Shown here in pieces: positions 37,753 to 50,100 of a stretch of 64,000 nucleotides of DNA (positions are counted from its first letter, which is position 1; every line of letters begins with the position of its first letter). The position numbers were made by a program, and so were the translations under genes. The DNA comes from Rotaria sordida (taxonomy: Eukaryota; Rotifera; Eurotatoria; Philodinida; Philodinidae), in NCBI GenBank assembly GCA_905250125.1, contig CAJNOL010000200.1, positions 62,001 to 126,000 on the forward strand, written 5' to 3'. The notes under the pieces were generated by a model that saw nothing but the letters and a program-made list of their open reading frames with translations, did not search any database and was not told where the DNA came from.

Positions 37753-37814
37753 TTCTGTTTATCCAAATAATTTGCTTCTGTAGACATTCTACTGATATTT
37801 ACCAACTCCTCTAT

Positions 37815-37945
37815 AATCGATTGACAACGTTAAAATCGATTTTTGATGAAAATCGGATTATAAGTGAAATAATCAATAATAATCGGTGTAATAGATTTCT
37901 TTTCAATCGATTTAGGAATTCTAATCGATTTCAATCGAATGATAT
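37815..37945. repeat. Second AATCGATT cluster
   Basis: Repeated AATCGATTT, AAATCGGATTATAA and TTTCAATCGATT variants in about 130 bp, matching the motif of the 36.7-kb cluster. Confidence 0.55.
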
Positions 37946-38241
37946 TGGAAAAAAGTGGTGTTTTCGTATAAAAAATGAGATTTGTACGCTGTTCGTCGAA
38001 AACAATCGTGATTTTCTTAGGATTAGTTTTTACCGAATAATCATTAAAAAAGTATGAAACTTTTTGGAAAAAATGTTTTGTTTTTAAAAATAGATTTTTC
38101 TTTTTACTAGTCAAATTACATTTGCAAATATTTGATTTTCATAAATATAAATCTAGGTTTTTCTTCTAAAACTTTTAACAAAAATTCTTTTTTAATTTTG
38201 AATTCTTTTATGTCTAGAAGATATCGGTCTTATAAGGAAAA

Positions 38242-39080
38242 TTTTCCAAGTGATTAATCGCTTTTCCGTAGAAACATACATGACTGTATGCAGTTCGTTG
38301 CGCTGATTCCGAATATCAAAGTCTTAGCGGCTCTTAGGCCTTTCTAGATTCTGTGATATTACTTTGAATCTCCTTCTGATAAGGGTGTTTCTCATCCAAT
38401 TCAATCTTTTAATTAATCTATCGTGTACCATAAGACAAAATATCCATGGAATACTTTTTTATAGGTACTTCAACCTTAAGTTTCAAATACTAAGATGGAC
38501 CATAAGACAGAAAAAGACTAAATATCCAAAAATGCCCTTTTGGGGTTAATATTTTTCACATAATGAAGAATAAAGAAATCATTTTATCTTACCTATTACA
38601 TTACGTAGTCTCGCTCAATTTACCGCTAGCTTTGGAAATCTATCCTCAAGGTTTCAATGTTTTATATTTTGAGAAATTAGCATATATGTTTTCTATTTCT
38701 TCCATTGATATATACTTTACTGAATATAGTACAATTATGATTAATTTGTGAATGCATGATAATGAAACGAAAAGAAATGTCAGATGACTGTTTGTAGTCA
38801 ATGTACGAATTACTTCTCTGCTTTATAGCTTTATATTTGAAACTTAACGTTGAAGTATCTATAAAAAAGTATTCCATGGATATTTTGTCTTGTGGTACAT
38901 GATAAAATAATTAAAAGATTGAATTGGATGAGAAACACCCTTATCAGAAGGGGATTCAAAGTAATGCCTCAGAATCTAGAAAGGCCTAAAAGCCGCTAGG
39001 ACCCTGATATTCGAAATTAGCACAGTGAACTGTATACAACCATGTCTATTTCTACGGAAAAGCGATTGATTACATGGGGA
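38242..39080. mobile_element. TIR/foldback element, arms about 247 bp
   Basis: Left arm 38242-38489 and right arm 38834-39080 are inverted copies (shared blocks include TCGCTTTTCCGTAGAAA, TTCTAGA, and ATCCAATTCAATCTTTTAAT). The 344-bp centre repeats an ACCATAAGACA-containing segment that is also in the arm. No transposase frame is present. It ends about 260 bp upstream of the GIMAP start codon. Confidence 0.8.
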
Positions 39081-39342
39081 ACTTCTCTCGTCAGATCAAC
39101 TGAAATACCTTGAGAAGACACATACTAGACGTTTCATTCGTTAGTGTAGATCATTCAATTCTGAAATGATCAAGACACATGAAGTGTATATTAAGTGTGT
39201 CCTCTACCTACCAGACATCAACCAAAAGCTCTGGTTTTGTGGGCAAATCTTCTTATTTATATATCTCATATACTTTGATTTCTTACAGTGAAATATTGGT
39301 TTGTATATGGTTTGCAAATGATTGGAATATTGTAGATAAAAG

Positions 39343-40205
39343 ATGGCCAGTACAACTCAAATAAAAGCTCAGGCAACAGGAGTAGATAATGAAATTCGTA
39401 TGATTTTACTTGGTAAAACTGGCGCAGGTAAAAAAGACACCTTGAAATGATCTAAAATACTTTGATGATTTGCTCATTTTTTGAAGGTAAAAGTTCAGTC
39501 GGTAACACTATTCTTGGAGCAAAACTTTTTGAGGCAAAATTAAATCCAAATGGTGTCACAAAGCAATGTGGTTCTGCCACTCGAGACTTTGAACAGAAAA
39601 GGTTATTTGTTGTTGATACACCCGGATTTCTTGATCCCACTATAACAGAGGCAGCAATTCAGGAAGAAGTTGGTAAATCATATCAATTAACGGCGTTTCC
39701 TGGACCACATGTTTTCTTACTTGTACTGAACCCGGCAAGAAGGACAGAAGAAGAAGATCAAGCAACTGAGTATCTTAGCAAAATCTTCGGTCCAAATGCG
39801 ATTAACCATACGATCATTGTTTTCACTCGTGGTGATGAATTTGAGGAGGAAGAAAACACAGTAGATAACTATCTATCACAGTTACCAAAAAAGGCTCCAC
39901 TGAGAAAACTTCTGGAACAATGCAGTCAACGTTATTTATTGTTTAACAATAAGGGAACGGAACAGCAGAAAAATGAGGCTGTCAAAAATTTACTTCAACT
40001 AATCACAGATATGATGTCGAAAAATCACGACAAAGTATATACAACGGATATATTTGAGGCTCTTGCCAAAGAGATTGCCAAAGAACAAGCCAAAGGAACG
40101 TTCAATCCAGTGAAACCCGATGGATCCTATGCTTTACTTCCACAAACGAAGGAAATCGTTATCGATGGTTATCTGCGTCGAACTGTTGGCAGAAGAGCCA
40201 ATTGA
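39343..40205 (+). CDS. GIMAP/AIG1-type GTPase
   Basis: Two exons (39343-39427, 39487-40205) join to 267 aa. The P-loop GKTGAGKSSVGNTILG is split by the 59-nt phase-1 intron inside the last glycine codon of the motif. The switch/G3 element is FVVDTPGFLD and the G4 element is IIVFTRGDEFEEE; the AIG1 signature spacing is kept. The protein binds GTP and, by family knowledge, may oligomerise on membranes; metazoan GIMAPs act in immune-cell survival and plant AIG1 in defence. The C-terminus (VDGYLRR..) has no membrane anchor. An AATAAATAAA likely serving as poly(A) signal follows about 40 nt after the stop. Confidence 0.92.
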
Positions 40206-41390
40206 TAAATTAAAGCTTTTCATTTTCTGATTTTTCTTTTTCAATAAATAAAATCGAAAAGAAAAATCTGACACCGATTTCATTGAAAGGTCAAGGTCAA
40301 ATTTTGACGATCGTCTATTTCTGTTTTCCTTGACTTCGTTGTTGATGTAAGAAATTCATATTTATCAAACCTTGTTTTCAATTAGAATAGTTACCGAACA
40401 TCTATGATTTTGGTTATTTGCGTATATGTGAGAGATAACTCCAGAACAATTCAAATTTATGAAAAAACACCGGAAAGAAAACTCTTTTAAATGAATCAGC
40501 ATTATCACGTTGATGTATCTATGCACGATAATTGTTCATTGTTGCATTCGACACATCAGTGCAATTCTAATGTAATGAATTATTTGATGAATAACTAAAT
40601 GAAGATTTCCTACCATCAATAACACAGGTCTGGCCTTCCGACTATTTCTAATAGTCGGATCTAACCATATCCATCACCAGAAGTCACCAGACAGCATTCA
40701 ATTCTGCTCGGATTGAATCGAAAAATTTTTTGAATGGATCCAACGAGATTTCATCAATTTCTGATATCGGTGCTCTACCGTCAACGTCCGATTTCTCTGA
40801 AAAGCTCACATCGAAGTAGCTCACTCAGATCTTGTTTGATTCTTATGATTTTGCCAAAGCTTGTTGCAAGTATTGTTGAAATCTCTACTGTCAGACTGTG
40901 ATAGTTGAGTCCAACTACGTCCGACTTGATCCCATTGGATTTAGTCATATTCTGACGAAATACAATGCAAACTGATCAGAATCCAACAACAAGATTATTT
41001 ATTTTGGGAGCTCACAGTTGCCAATAGGATTCCATTGGAACTTTCCACAGTATCACCTTACACTGATACTGATCAACCAAGAAGGATCGATTTATTCATG
41101 TCTTTGGTATCATGGTCATTCTTATCAGAGAGATGAATATGTCAAATGATGTGGTTGATTAAGCCGTCATAATGATCTAACAGAAAGCAAATTAGTAACC
41201 AGATATGTTGTCAAGGTTACTGTGATTTTTATCTATAAGACAGTTTCCATGGATTAGACAGGGAGTATATCTTTTCTTGAGATATATTACAATTTGAGTC
41301 CTTATGACTTGAAATAGATTACTTAAAATTAATGAGCATGTATAGGATAGTGAAATACTTCAATCTTTCTCTCCCTATGTGAGAGTGTGG
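40206..41390. other. Intergenic region, no supported gene
   Basis: No coding frame longer than a few tens of codons and no repeat was recognised between the GIMAP gene and the telomere-like repeat at 41.4 kb. Confidence 0.5.
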
Positions 41391-41508
41391 GTGGGTGAGT
41401 GTAGAGAAAATCATTTCCCATCTCACATTCACACATACACTCATTCCAACATCCACACCCACAGCCACATCCAACACTCGCATGCCATATCCACCCGCAC
41501 ATCCATCC
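41391..41508. repeat. G/T-rich to C/A-rich imperfect inverted repeat, copy 6
   Basis: GAGAGTGTGGGTGGGTGAGT is followed after about 25 bp by CACATTCACACATACACTC and CATCCACACCCACAGCCACA. This is the clearest GTGGG/CCCAC copy in the window. Confidence 0.7.
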
Positions 41509-41589
41509 TAGAAAGCAAGAACCATCGAACGATTTCTTCGCACTTTTAGTCTTGTTTTACTTTTCGTTTAACTCATCTCTCCTGATCTC

Positions 41590-42045
41590 ATGCCTGACAA
41601 ATTAGTAATCGATCGATTTTCAGAAGAGAAAAAACACGCAGACCATGGAACAATGACGAGCGACGATCTTGACAATTCCTTCACGAAGGTTGAAAAATCG
41701 AAAAAAAACATACTAAAAATTCTAGTTTGTTAACCGGCAATGAAGAACTACTTAAACACTTCTGTAAACGACTGCGTTTTTTTCTCACAAACAGTCGACA
41801 TCCGATCGGATTGTCTTGTGTTGAACTACAATGTCTACCACGCTATGTAAAGAAAACAAGAGTATTGATTTCAATCGTGACGACGAGGATCTCGACACTA
41901 AAATGACCTACAATCAAATTTACACGCATTATCGATCGAACTCAAGTCATTCATTCGAACATTGTCTCGTGGGATGAATCAAACACTGCGTTTGTCATTC
42001 ACAATAAAAATTCAACATAAAAGTCGTTCGCCGATGGCGAAAATC
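41590..42045 (+). pseudogene. Possible decayed coding region
   Basis: This stretch has more even base composition than its surroundings. Three short frames follow each other in different phases: one beginning MPDKLVIDRFSEEKK (41591), one containing NEELLKHFCKRLRFFL, and one beginning MSTTLCKENKSIDF (41831). The frames overlap and are separated by single-base phase changes and stops. A tested splice pair around 41690-41730 does not restore one frame. No family is recognised, and an unfound splice pattern remains possible. Confidence 0.25.
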
Positions 42046-42639
42046 CATCGCTATGTGAAGACAGCTGCGAGCGGTAAACTAAGCGTATAGAACGATACGC
42101 ATACGATAAAAGCAACATCAGGAAAGCAAATAACCGGCTTTAAAAATCTACTGACTCGATCAACAAGGGCGAAAAGAACCAGCGCCGCCAGTCGAGACTT
42201 ACGCCGAAGCTTCAGCCTCTCTTGAAATGCTGCTGACATTGTGAAGCATTGCAAGAGCAATTGTTGGTGGCGATCGAGCTGGCTGCTGACGCGTGCATCG
42301 AAGAAGAAAGAACCGAATTTGACTTCGATCGAAGGATTTCTAAAGCTTGGATCGTCTGTCAACAACAAGAAATCCCTTCGAACAGTCTCGCCGGCTTTTT
42401 ACACCACACGGCAGTATTCATTTATTCGAGCCATTGCTCTTTCTTTATTGTTCACTACCTGTTCTCATTATTCATGTTATTCTTCAACCGATCATTTTGT
42501 TTTTATTTTGTTCATTACTCTCTCTATCTACCTTGATATCTTTGCGCGTTCATTTTCGTTCTGTCCTTAGGTTAAGTCCTAATGTTTTAACTGTTTCGGT
42601 GTAGTCTATTTGAAAGTATATGAATACAGTTTGGGATTT

Positions 42640-43122
42640 TCATTTAGGTGCACTAGGAGCGGAAGTCTTCTTTTGAGCAGCAATCATTTCTTTTAAGAGA
42701 CGATCGCGAACGATGTTCGCTTCGGTCCATCGACCGAGCCAATCTTTTTTGCGACGAAACGAATGCGGATGTCTTTGTTGTTCCAAGGCCACCATTTCAA
42801 AATGCTGTTTGAATATTTGAGCATTGTGGACGATTTTCGTATGGCTACCACGTAACACAGGATAGCCGAAGCAGATACTACTGCGTAAATGACTGCTGAT
42901 TGTTAGATAGTCCGAATTCGGGTTCGCAGTCGTAGCGACACTTGTATTCGATTGTGGACGAGTTCGTGGCACGAATTTGATGTCGACATAGCGTGGTTCA
43001 TTTTTGTCTTGAACAGTGCTGGACGAATTCGATTGACGTCGAAGATTTTCTTGAAGCTGAGATTCGTTCACATCGGTGTGATGGATGCAATCGTCTTTGA
43101 TTGAATTTTTCTCCGAAGCCAT
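42640..43122 (-). CDS. Uncharacterised basic protein (160 aa)
   Basis: The first in-frame ATG is at 43122; the open frame extends 5' of it only to a GTG. The predicted protein starts MASEKNSIKDD, is hydrophilic, and has a conserved-looking core (ICFGYPVLRGSHTKI) and a basic C-terminal helix (KDWLGRWTEANIVRDRLLKE) ending in Lys/Ser/Pro. No membrane segment or signal peptide is seen. Base composition is richer in G+C than the flanks, which supports real coding. I do not recognise a family. The opposite-strand frames at 42241-42604 lie beyond its 3' end and lack support. Confidence 0.5.
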   Translation of the reverse strand: MASEKNSIKDDCIHHTDVNESQLQENLRRQSNSSSTVQDKNEPRYVDIKFVPRTRPQSNTSVATTANPNSDYLTISSHLRSSICFGYPVLRGSHTKIVHNAQIFKQHFEMVALEQQRHPHSFRRKKDWLGRWTEANIVRDRLLKEMIAAQKKTSAPSAPK

Positions 43123-43645
43123 TCGGTGACTGGTGATTGTCAAGAAAGAAAATGAGAAAATGCCAAACACAATATTGATGACTGTAATGTAACTCAGCCA
43201 TTGTTCACGTTATTGACATTGACAATGCACTTGACTCTTCAAGTTTGTTTTAACGATAGAGGGTGTTGATGGTGTATTCTGTGTATTCTTTCACTTTTCA
43301 AATTGATCAAATGGCTATTTTCTTCTTAACTCATGATTCTTATCCAAGGATGAATTGGAATTGATTTGCATTAACGAACGATTTTCTTAATGTCAGTTGA
43401 TTTTCAACGATTCTATTGATTTGATAAGTATCGATGTGTAAATTTGAATCTATTAGAGTAACTTGACAAATCAGAATGATGCGACGTAAAAAAAAATGTC
43501 GACAAATAAAACATCGACCCATTTTTGTTTTGTCAACAAGTTATCAGCAGAGAAAGGAAGAAAAGTATTGATAAGGGAGATATTGTCGCCGTCAGACTAA
43601 GTCATACAACAGGAGATTTCGGCTAGAAAACCCTCGAATATTATC

Positions 43646-44217
43646 ATGTGGCTTCTTCTCTTCATCCTATTGTACTCTTTACACAGTACCTAATTGATCG
43701 GATAGATGTCTTTTAAGACCTCAAACTTGCATAGCAAGAAAGATAATTGACGGGAAAAATTCGTAGCATAGAGAAAGAGCAGACGGCTTAAAAACAAAGA
43801 GGTGAACTCATTCACAATAGCTAAGATCAGTAGCTCGGCACATGAGTAACACAAGATTTGATAAGCGTCAAACAGTTTTGATGAAAATTCGCCAAGTTAA
43901 AATTGGAATAAATAGTCGAAATTCAGCATCGAACTTTGTCTTTAGGTGTCATCTATTGCGATGATCGAAATCAAGACAATCTATCTATTCCTTCTTCATC
44001 ATCTTTGATGATCAGTAGTACATCGCCGAGATTGACTACATCTCGACATCGCACTACTAGTAACCCTTTGCGTCACGATACATTCAGTATAGGTGCCATT
44101 GTTGGTGTCACCGTTGCGGTTATGGTACTCATTGGTTGCCTATCTGTCGGTGCACATTACACGCGTCGTCGTCGATTCATGCATTACTTTTACACCAACC
44201 AATATCAAATGATCTAG
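43646..44217 (+). CDS. Small single-pass type I membrane protein
   Basis: Two exons (43646-43685 and 43946-44217) join in frame to 103 aa. Exon 1 is a complete signal-peptide core, MWLLLFILLYSLHS across the junction. The mature part is about 55 residues of Ser/Thr-rich sequence (SIPSSSSLMISSTSP), a TM helix (IGAIVGVTVAVMVLIG) and a basic stop-transfer (TRRRRF) with a short YF/Y-rich tail ending YQMI. It is probably an O-glycosylated surface protein; no ligand domain fits in so short an ectodomain. The donor is GTACCT, weaker than others here, so a further missed exon is possible. Confidence 0.5.
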
Positions 44218-44642
44218 ATGTTTGTCAATCGGTTAAACATTGAACGTACTTTTCTTGTTTCAATAGATTTATTTTTGACTCTAAAATTTAGTTCTTTAGC
44301 ACTATTACAGCGATTTTACAACGAACCTTGAGCATTTCTATAGCTTCTGTCCTACGGAAATCATTATTTGATGTTTATAAATTTACACTATAATCGACGC
44401 TGATTGTTATCAATATTAAAATTTTGCCATTTTGTTTTGAAAAAAAAAGAAACGACTTTTTTCGATTCAATGCGTTCTTGTTTAATAACTTATCTTCGAA
44501 TAAAACATTGTTCGTGGTTCTATGTATTATACCTAAAGGTTTCCAATGAGGTTTAATAACAATGTCTATCTGTTGATTATTGATGGTTTTAGGGTGCAAG
44601 TTTTTCTTCGCTGTGTCTCTATCCAACTGTCCCTTTCGTTTG

Positions 44643-44722
44643 AGGGATATGGGTGTGACCGTAAGTGTGGCTCAGGAGGAGACCCTCACACTAAGACCCT
44701 GCTCATACCCCATACTCTTATT
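44643..44722. repeat. G/T-rich to C/A-rich imperfect inverted repeat, copy 7
   Basis: GGATATGGGTGTGACCG and AAGTGTGGCTC are followed by GACCCTCACACTAAGACCCT and CATACCCCATACTC. Confidence 0.5.
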
Positions 44723-45285
44723 TTCTATACTACTAGAATATGTGTATTACATATTTTGAAGATTGAAGCTCACACTGCCAGATGGAATCGAATTTGGATT
44801 TTTATCGTCTGCACGCTATCAGAGACACAATATTATTGAATCTATGAATCGTGTTGTTATTTCTATTTCAGTTACATATAAGGGCAACTAAAACAAAAAC
44901 TACCAATCATCTGAATTATTTTGTAAATAATGAGAAAAAAACACAGAATTGTTGTTTCAATTTCTTACAATAATCATAATAGCAAAAATAAATGAGTAGA
45001 AAAAAGAAAAAAAAACATGTGCAACCTATTCGTTGGCGAACACTAGTCGAGCGAACAAATTTGTTGATGCACGGCACAGTACAATACACCTTGAAAGTGC
45101 TTTTTTCTCATTGGGTCTCAAACAGTAATCGTTAAAAAACGTATTTTATCATGAATTATATGAAGCTGCTAAAAATATTGAAGGATAGTCAGAAGCAAGA
45201 GAATGATAATAGATGCATGTCTAGAAAAAGTTGATTAACGTGTGCAACACATCAAATTTTATTCTAATAAAATCCCACTATCAAA

Positions 45286-45370
45286 TCGGGTGAAAATAAG
45301 TATGTGAGCATCGATGTGGATAAAAATTTTCTTAATCTCATCTACCCGTACCCACAATCCATCTCACATG
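45286..45370. repeat. G/T-rich to C/A-rich imperfect inverted repeat, copy 8
   Basis: TCGGGTGAAAATAAGTATG and GATGTGGAT are followed by CTCATCTACCCGTACCCACA and ATCTCACAT. The arms are the most degenerate of the eight. Confidence 0.4.
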
Positions 45371-46527
45371 AGTTGATTTGGCTAAGTCAACTAACGTAAC
45401 TAGCATTAGTAAAGCTAAATTTTCAAAAGAACATTACAAGATTTTGACACGTTTCTAGTGAAGAAAACGTTGCTTGTATCGATATTTACAATACCTAGAT
45501 GATTTGAAGGATATAAATTAAATCTTAAACTTGCATTAAAAATCAAATCTCGTTAGAGAATAGGAGATTATCGATACAGTTAGGTCGTTTGAAACTATAA
45601 CTAATCCGGAGGAAGTGAGGAAAGCTTTAAATAAGTTAAGTTTACAGATATTATCGATTATTCTTATTATAGATGAAACTTCTATATAAAATAAATTCAT
45701 TTTCTCTTCAATTATCTTAAAAATTTTATATTATAAATTTAGAAGTAATATTTGTTTGTTTCCAGCACGATCCTTTTGTTGGTTGTCCGACAAAAAACTG
45801 CTACATAGATTAATGAAGTTTTGCTGCGTTACATTTTATTCACATTGCAATTATTTTCGTTGGCATCGTTTTAGTTAATTGTTGGTTAATTATAGTTATA
45901 TTCATCAGATTCATATGCATTTTTTTGTAGTATTGTAAAAGCGAGTAAATGTGCAACAAACGAAGAAACTTTAACAATAACACAGAAAAGTCTCAATGTC
46001 AGGTAATTTGGGATTTTTTAGTTTTGGAACATATTGGAATAAAGAAATCTGGAAGGTTATTTTTGCAACCAAACAAGATACAATACTTCAGAATTGAATT
46101 TATATAAAGATTTCATAGAACCATAAGATAGAATGCATGTTGAAGAACAAATATTAACTTAAGGTTTTTAATTCTGATAATATTTGTTAAAATCCAAAAT
46201 AAATTGGGATATATAATGCGAAGTAAAATGACGTTTAAAACTACATAAAATAGTGAAGATGACGCGATTATTTAAATAATAATATAAAATTCTGCTATAA
46301 ACTGTGCCTTCTTTACAGAAGGATTGCTAGTATGACGATCATCTCGAAAATTTAAAAAAAAAGAACTAATCGTAACCGAAACCGAAGTGCGAAATGATTA
46401 CTTCTCAATCATTGCCAGAGTTTATACGGCGAGTTGAAAAAATTGGTCCTTCGTTTCCTTTATGAAAATATTCTTTCCATGATTCAATTCTGTATTTTCA
46501 GATAATTCAGAGAGTAGCGAAAATGGT

Positions 46528-46791
46528 TTAATCTATTTTTTCAGCTACAGTATGTGTGAGCAGATAAATGTAAGACATTTTATTGTCAACAAATATTGGT
46601 ATATAATGATGCATATTTTGTTCATCATCATAGACACGTTGCAAATAATTTATCTTTTTCCATTTGTCAATATTTCGACGAACTATATGTGTAACAGAAA
46701 TAGTTGAAGAATGCATACTACTACGAACTTGCTGTACGAAGTCATACATATGGATCGAATCATTTTCGAAAAACGTTCCTTCTATATTCAT
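46528..46791 (-). CDS. Possible small orphan gene or terminal exon (87 aa from ATG)
   Basis: The frame opens after a TAA, has its first ATG at 46791 (MNIEGTFFENDS) and ends at 46528. A pyrimidine-poor ACATATAG acceptor-like site sits about 15 nt upstream. The protein is soluble-looking with an ordered mix of residues (ISVTHIVRRNIDKWKKINYL; YIPIFVDNKMSYIYLL). It is divergent to ANAPC5, 313 nt from that start codon, so they could share a promoter region. No family is recognised. Confidence 0.35.
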   Translation of the reverse strand: MNIEGTFFENDSIHMYDFVQQVRSSMHSSTISVTHIVRRNIDKWKKINYLQRVYDDEQNMHHYIPIFVDNKMSYIYLLTHTVAEKID

Positions 46792-47103
46792 TGCCACAAA
46801 TGAAACTATATGTAAATATTAGCATAGTAAGTGGTATTGCAAGGCAGTATGAAATGTGTTTAAAAACAAAAATATGACATAAATACAATTCATATGTGTG
46901 TCTTAGCAATCATATCTATTTGTTTATCACCGACATCTTTCTATTCATTATTCACGATTGGTCCATTATTGTCAAATGCTACTGTTTTTTCTTAGTAACT
47001 CTCTGTCTGAACAAAAGCTTCATGGATTATCAGTAGACTTAATCATTTCGCATTTTCTATTAAAAACAAAGTTAATCTCTATATATTTTTTTACTAGTCT
47101 CAG

Positions 47104-50100
47104 ATGGATTTAAATGTGCCCAATGGCAATGTACATTATCGTGGACTGCATCATCAGCATGATGAAGTACGTCTGATTGACTATGCACGTTTATGTGAAC
47201 ATTTATCTTCGCGTAAAATAATTCTTCTTCAATTATTTCGCACTATTCTACGTCGTCTAGTAAATATAAACTAAATAAAAAATCTTAATAATACTAATAT
47301 CTATTTATAAACTAATAGAATCAACGATATTTACCTTTGAAAGAAGAAGAAACAACACGAAGTACATCACCTGAATTTACTTATACAGAAGATGTTCTTC
47401 TTCCATCATTATTATTATTTCTCACACGAGTAACATATCAAAATATAATATTGATATTAAAAATCTAATTTATTTAATAGAATTTTGAATGGGAATTACC
47501 AAATCTTGTTCAACATTTAGTAAAAATTTATCCGGATAATGATATTGTTACTGAATATTCTCAAAGGTAAAATTATTTTTCGTAAAATTATTTTTTTTTT
47601 CAAAAATTTAATTATAAAATTTTTAGTATTGCTAAACTAGCACAGGCAACCTTAGTTGATATAATTGATTTATTTCATGATTTATCAAAATTTATTCAAA
47701 AACGTGGTGAATCAAATTTTACCAATAATGAAAATCAACTAGGTCATCAATCAGATAAAATTTATTATACTATTAAAGGATGGAGCCTTGTTGGTATGAT
47801 TAATAAATTTGAAAAACAAACAATTTGAAATTTTTATTTTACACATATAGGTCTGTTTCTACGTCGTCATATTTGTTCATTTGAAATGTTATCAACACCA
47901 AACTTAGAACAACTTGTTAATGATGTTAGTCGATATGTTGATTCATATCTTCGATCATCAATATTTAAATGTCCATTACCACCAAAAGATGATAGAATGA
48001 TTACTGAATCTGAATTAACAAATGAAATTAAAAAAAATATTTCAATTAAAGAATTACGAATTCAAACGAAACAATAGTAAAAATTAATCAATGAAGATAT
48101 ATTTCTAAATTATTATTTTTATTTTAGCTCATCATTAGAAATGACAATACCTGTGTCGATTAAACAAGCTGAATATATGTTAACAAAACTTGTAAACGAT
48201 TCTTTTTTTGCTTGCATTTTAGTTTTCTTAATATAAAATTTAAAAAAAAAACAACTTTAGGCATTACGTTTGGATGCTGGAATATTAGTTGATGATTATG
48301 AATTAGAAATTCTTCGATCAATTGAAAAAATTTATCCACAATTAGCTGAAGTTGTAAGTAGATTTATTGATCTATTATCATCATTTTTTTTTGTTTTGCT
48401 TTTCATAGCCATTTGTTCATTATCTTCAAGCACGTTCAAAAAATAATTATTCTCAAGCTAATTATTATTTACATCATTATTTTGATAAACAAAATGGTTT
48501 TCAATTAACATCGGATATTGGTGCATTACATATGTCAACACTCTTATCACATTATAATTTCAAGTAAAATTTTCTGCATCTGTTTTTTTCTTCTTAAGAG
48601 AGTTTTAGAAGTTGTTTTTTATTTTTATTTTGAAGGATTGATGCGAAAAATGCACTTAATGATGGAATGTCAATGTCTTTATTACGATCAGAAAAAGATA
48701 TAATGCCATTATGTGTAGTAAGTTTAAAAAAGTAATGAACAGTCTCTCTAGATCTATGACAATTCTCTAACAAGTGATTGAACTGGTTTTGATCATCCAA
48801 TTTACAAAACAAACAGCTAATAATTAGTTTTGTTTTGTCATTTGATTTTGCTGATTTATTCAACTGAAAACGATCGCCCGTTTCATTGATAGTTGAACAT
48901 GTTTTTTTTTCTGTTGTCAGACATTTATAAATTAAGTATTTTGGATCGACGAAAGAAACTTGTAAAATGAGATATTTTGAAACTTCTCATCATTAGACCG
49001 ACATTGAAATGATGATTTTCCTCTTTTGTAAATGTAATACATAGAGAACTTGTATTTACATTTGTACAACAACAAAACTAAAAACTCCAACCTTATAACT
49101 ACTTGAGAAATAGAAATGGTTTCTTGTAACATCTATCGTTCATTAATTATTTTTTAATGAAGGAACTTCGTCCTTCCTCAGCGACATCTTTAAAGAGCGG
49201 CTCATCAGAAAATTTTGAAACATTCTGAGTCTATAGATCGCAATGAGTACAACAAAAGTCGCCATAGACACAAAATTGCCTGATGCTTTCCTGTAGGAGA
49301 TATTCAGATTGCAAGGGCGAAAAATACCCCACCCTTTCTCAGTTTCATAGAGCTGGACATTTTGTTTTACAGATACTACACATTATTTGGCTGACCTACT
49401 TTTTTCTTGTTATCTTTTTATCTCCTTCCGTTCGAATAAAAACACCGAAATCATAAGAGTACCTTCGAAAATACATGCTTTTTTGTTTAAAATGAGCTAT
49501 TTTTATAAGTTCTGGAATAAAACCAGCGGTATATTCTATTTTTTGAAATAAAAAATGTAGACACCGTAAACATTTTTTAGTATAAATAGAAGAATGTTTT
49601 AGCTTGATCTCATGTACGTTGATTGTGAAAGGAAGATGATTCTCAAGGTTTTATTTTGTTAAAAAACTCATTCTTCAAAAAGAAGCGAAATAAAGTGTAA
49701 ATTTTGATGGTTTTCAGTAAAAATGTTTTATCTTTTCTGACTTTCATAAATATACATCAATTCTTGAAATATGTCCCACTAGATAGAGAATAAATCAAAG
49801 TGTATATGAAGTCGAAAAAAGCAAAAATCTAAAAATTATCTGTTTGGGAAAGGTTCGGATCGTCTTAATAATCGTCGGCCTGTAAGTTCTATATTTTTAA
49901 TCTATTGGAAGAATGCAAAGTAAATTGGCTGATTACCATTTTTTTTCTACTTCTTATTCATTGCAGAATCACATTAATTGTCTCTAGTACTATCATTACG
50001 TTTGTGTGATTTTATAAATGAAATTCATTTTCTTTAGGATCAATTAATTGCTTCAACATTAAGTGCTTCACAAAAAGTTGATAATCTTTTATTACTCGAT

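Larger units (their letters stand above)
44218..46527. other. Intergenic region with two telomere-like repeats
   Basis: No gene could be supported. The two repeat copies are listed separately. Confidence 0.5.

Noticed and set aside
42051..42604. Hydrophobic ORFs on both strands near 42.1-42.6 kb
   Set aside because: They lack ATG starts at their reported ends, overlap on opposite strands and show no recognisable family; a passing likeness to sideroflexin ends was not strong enough.
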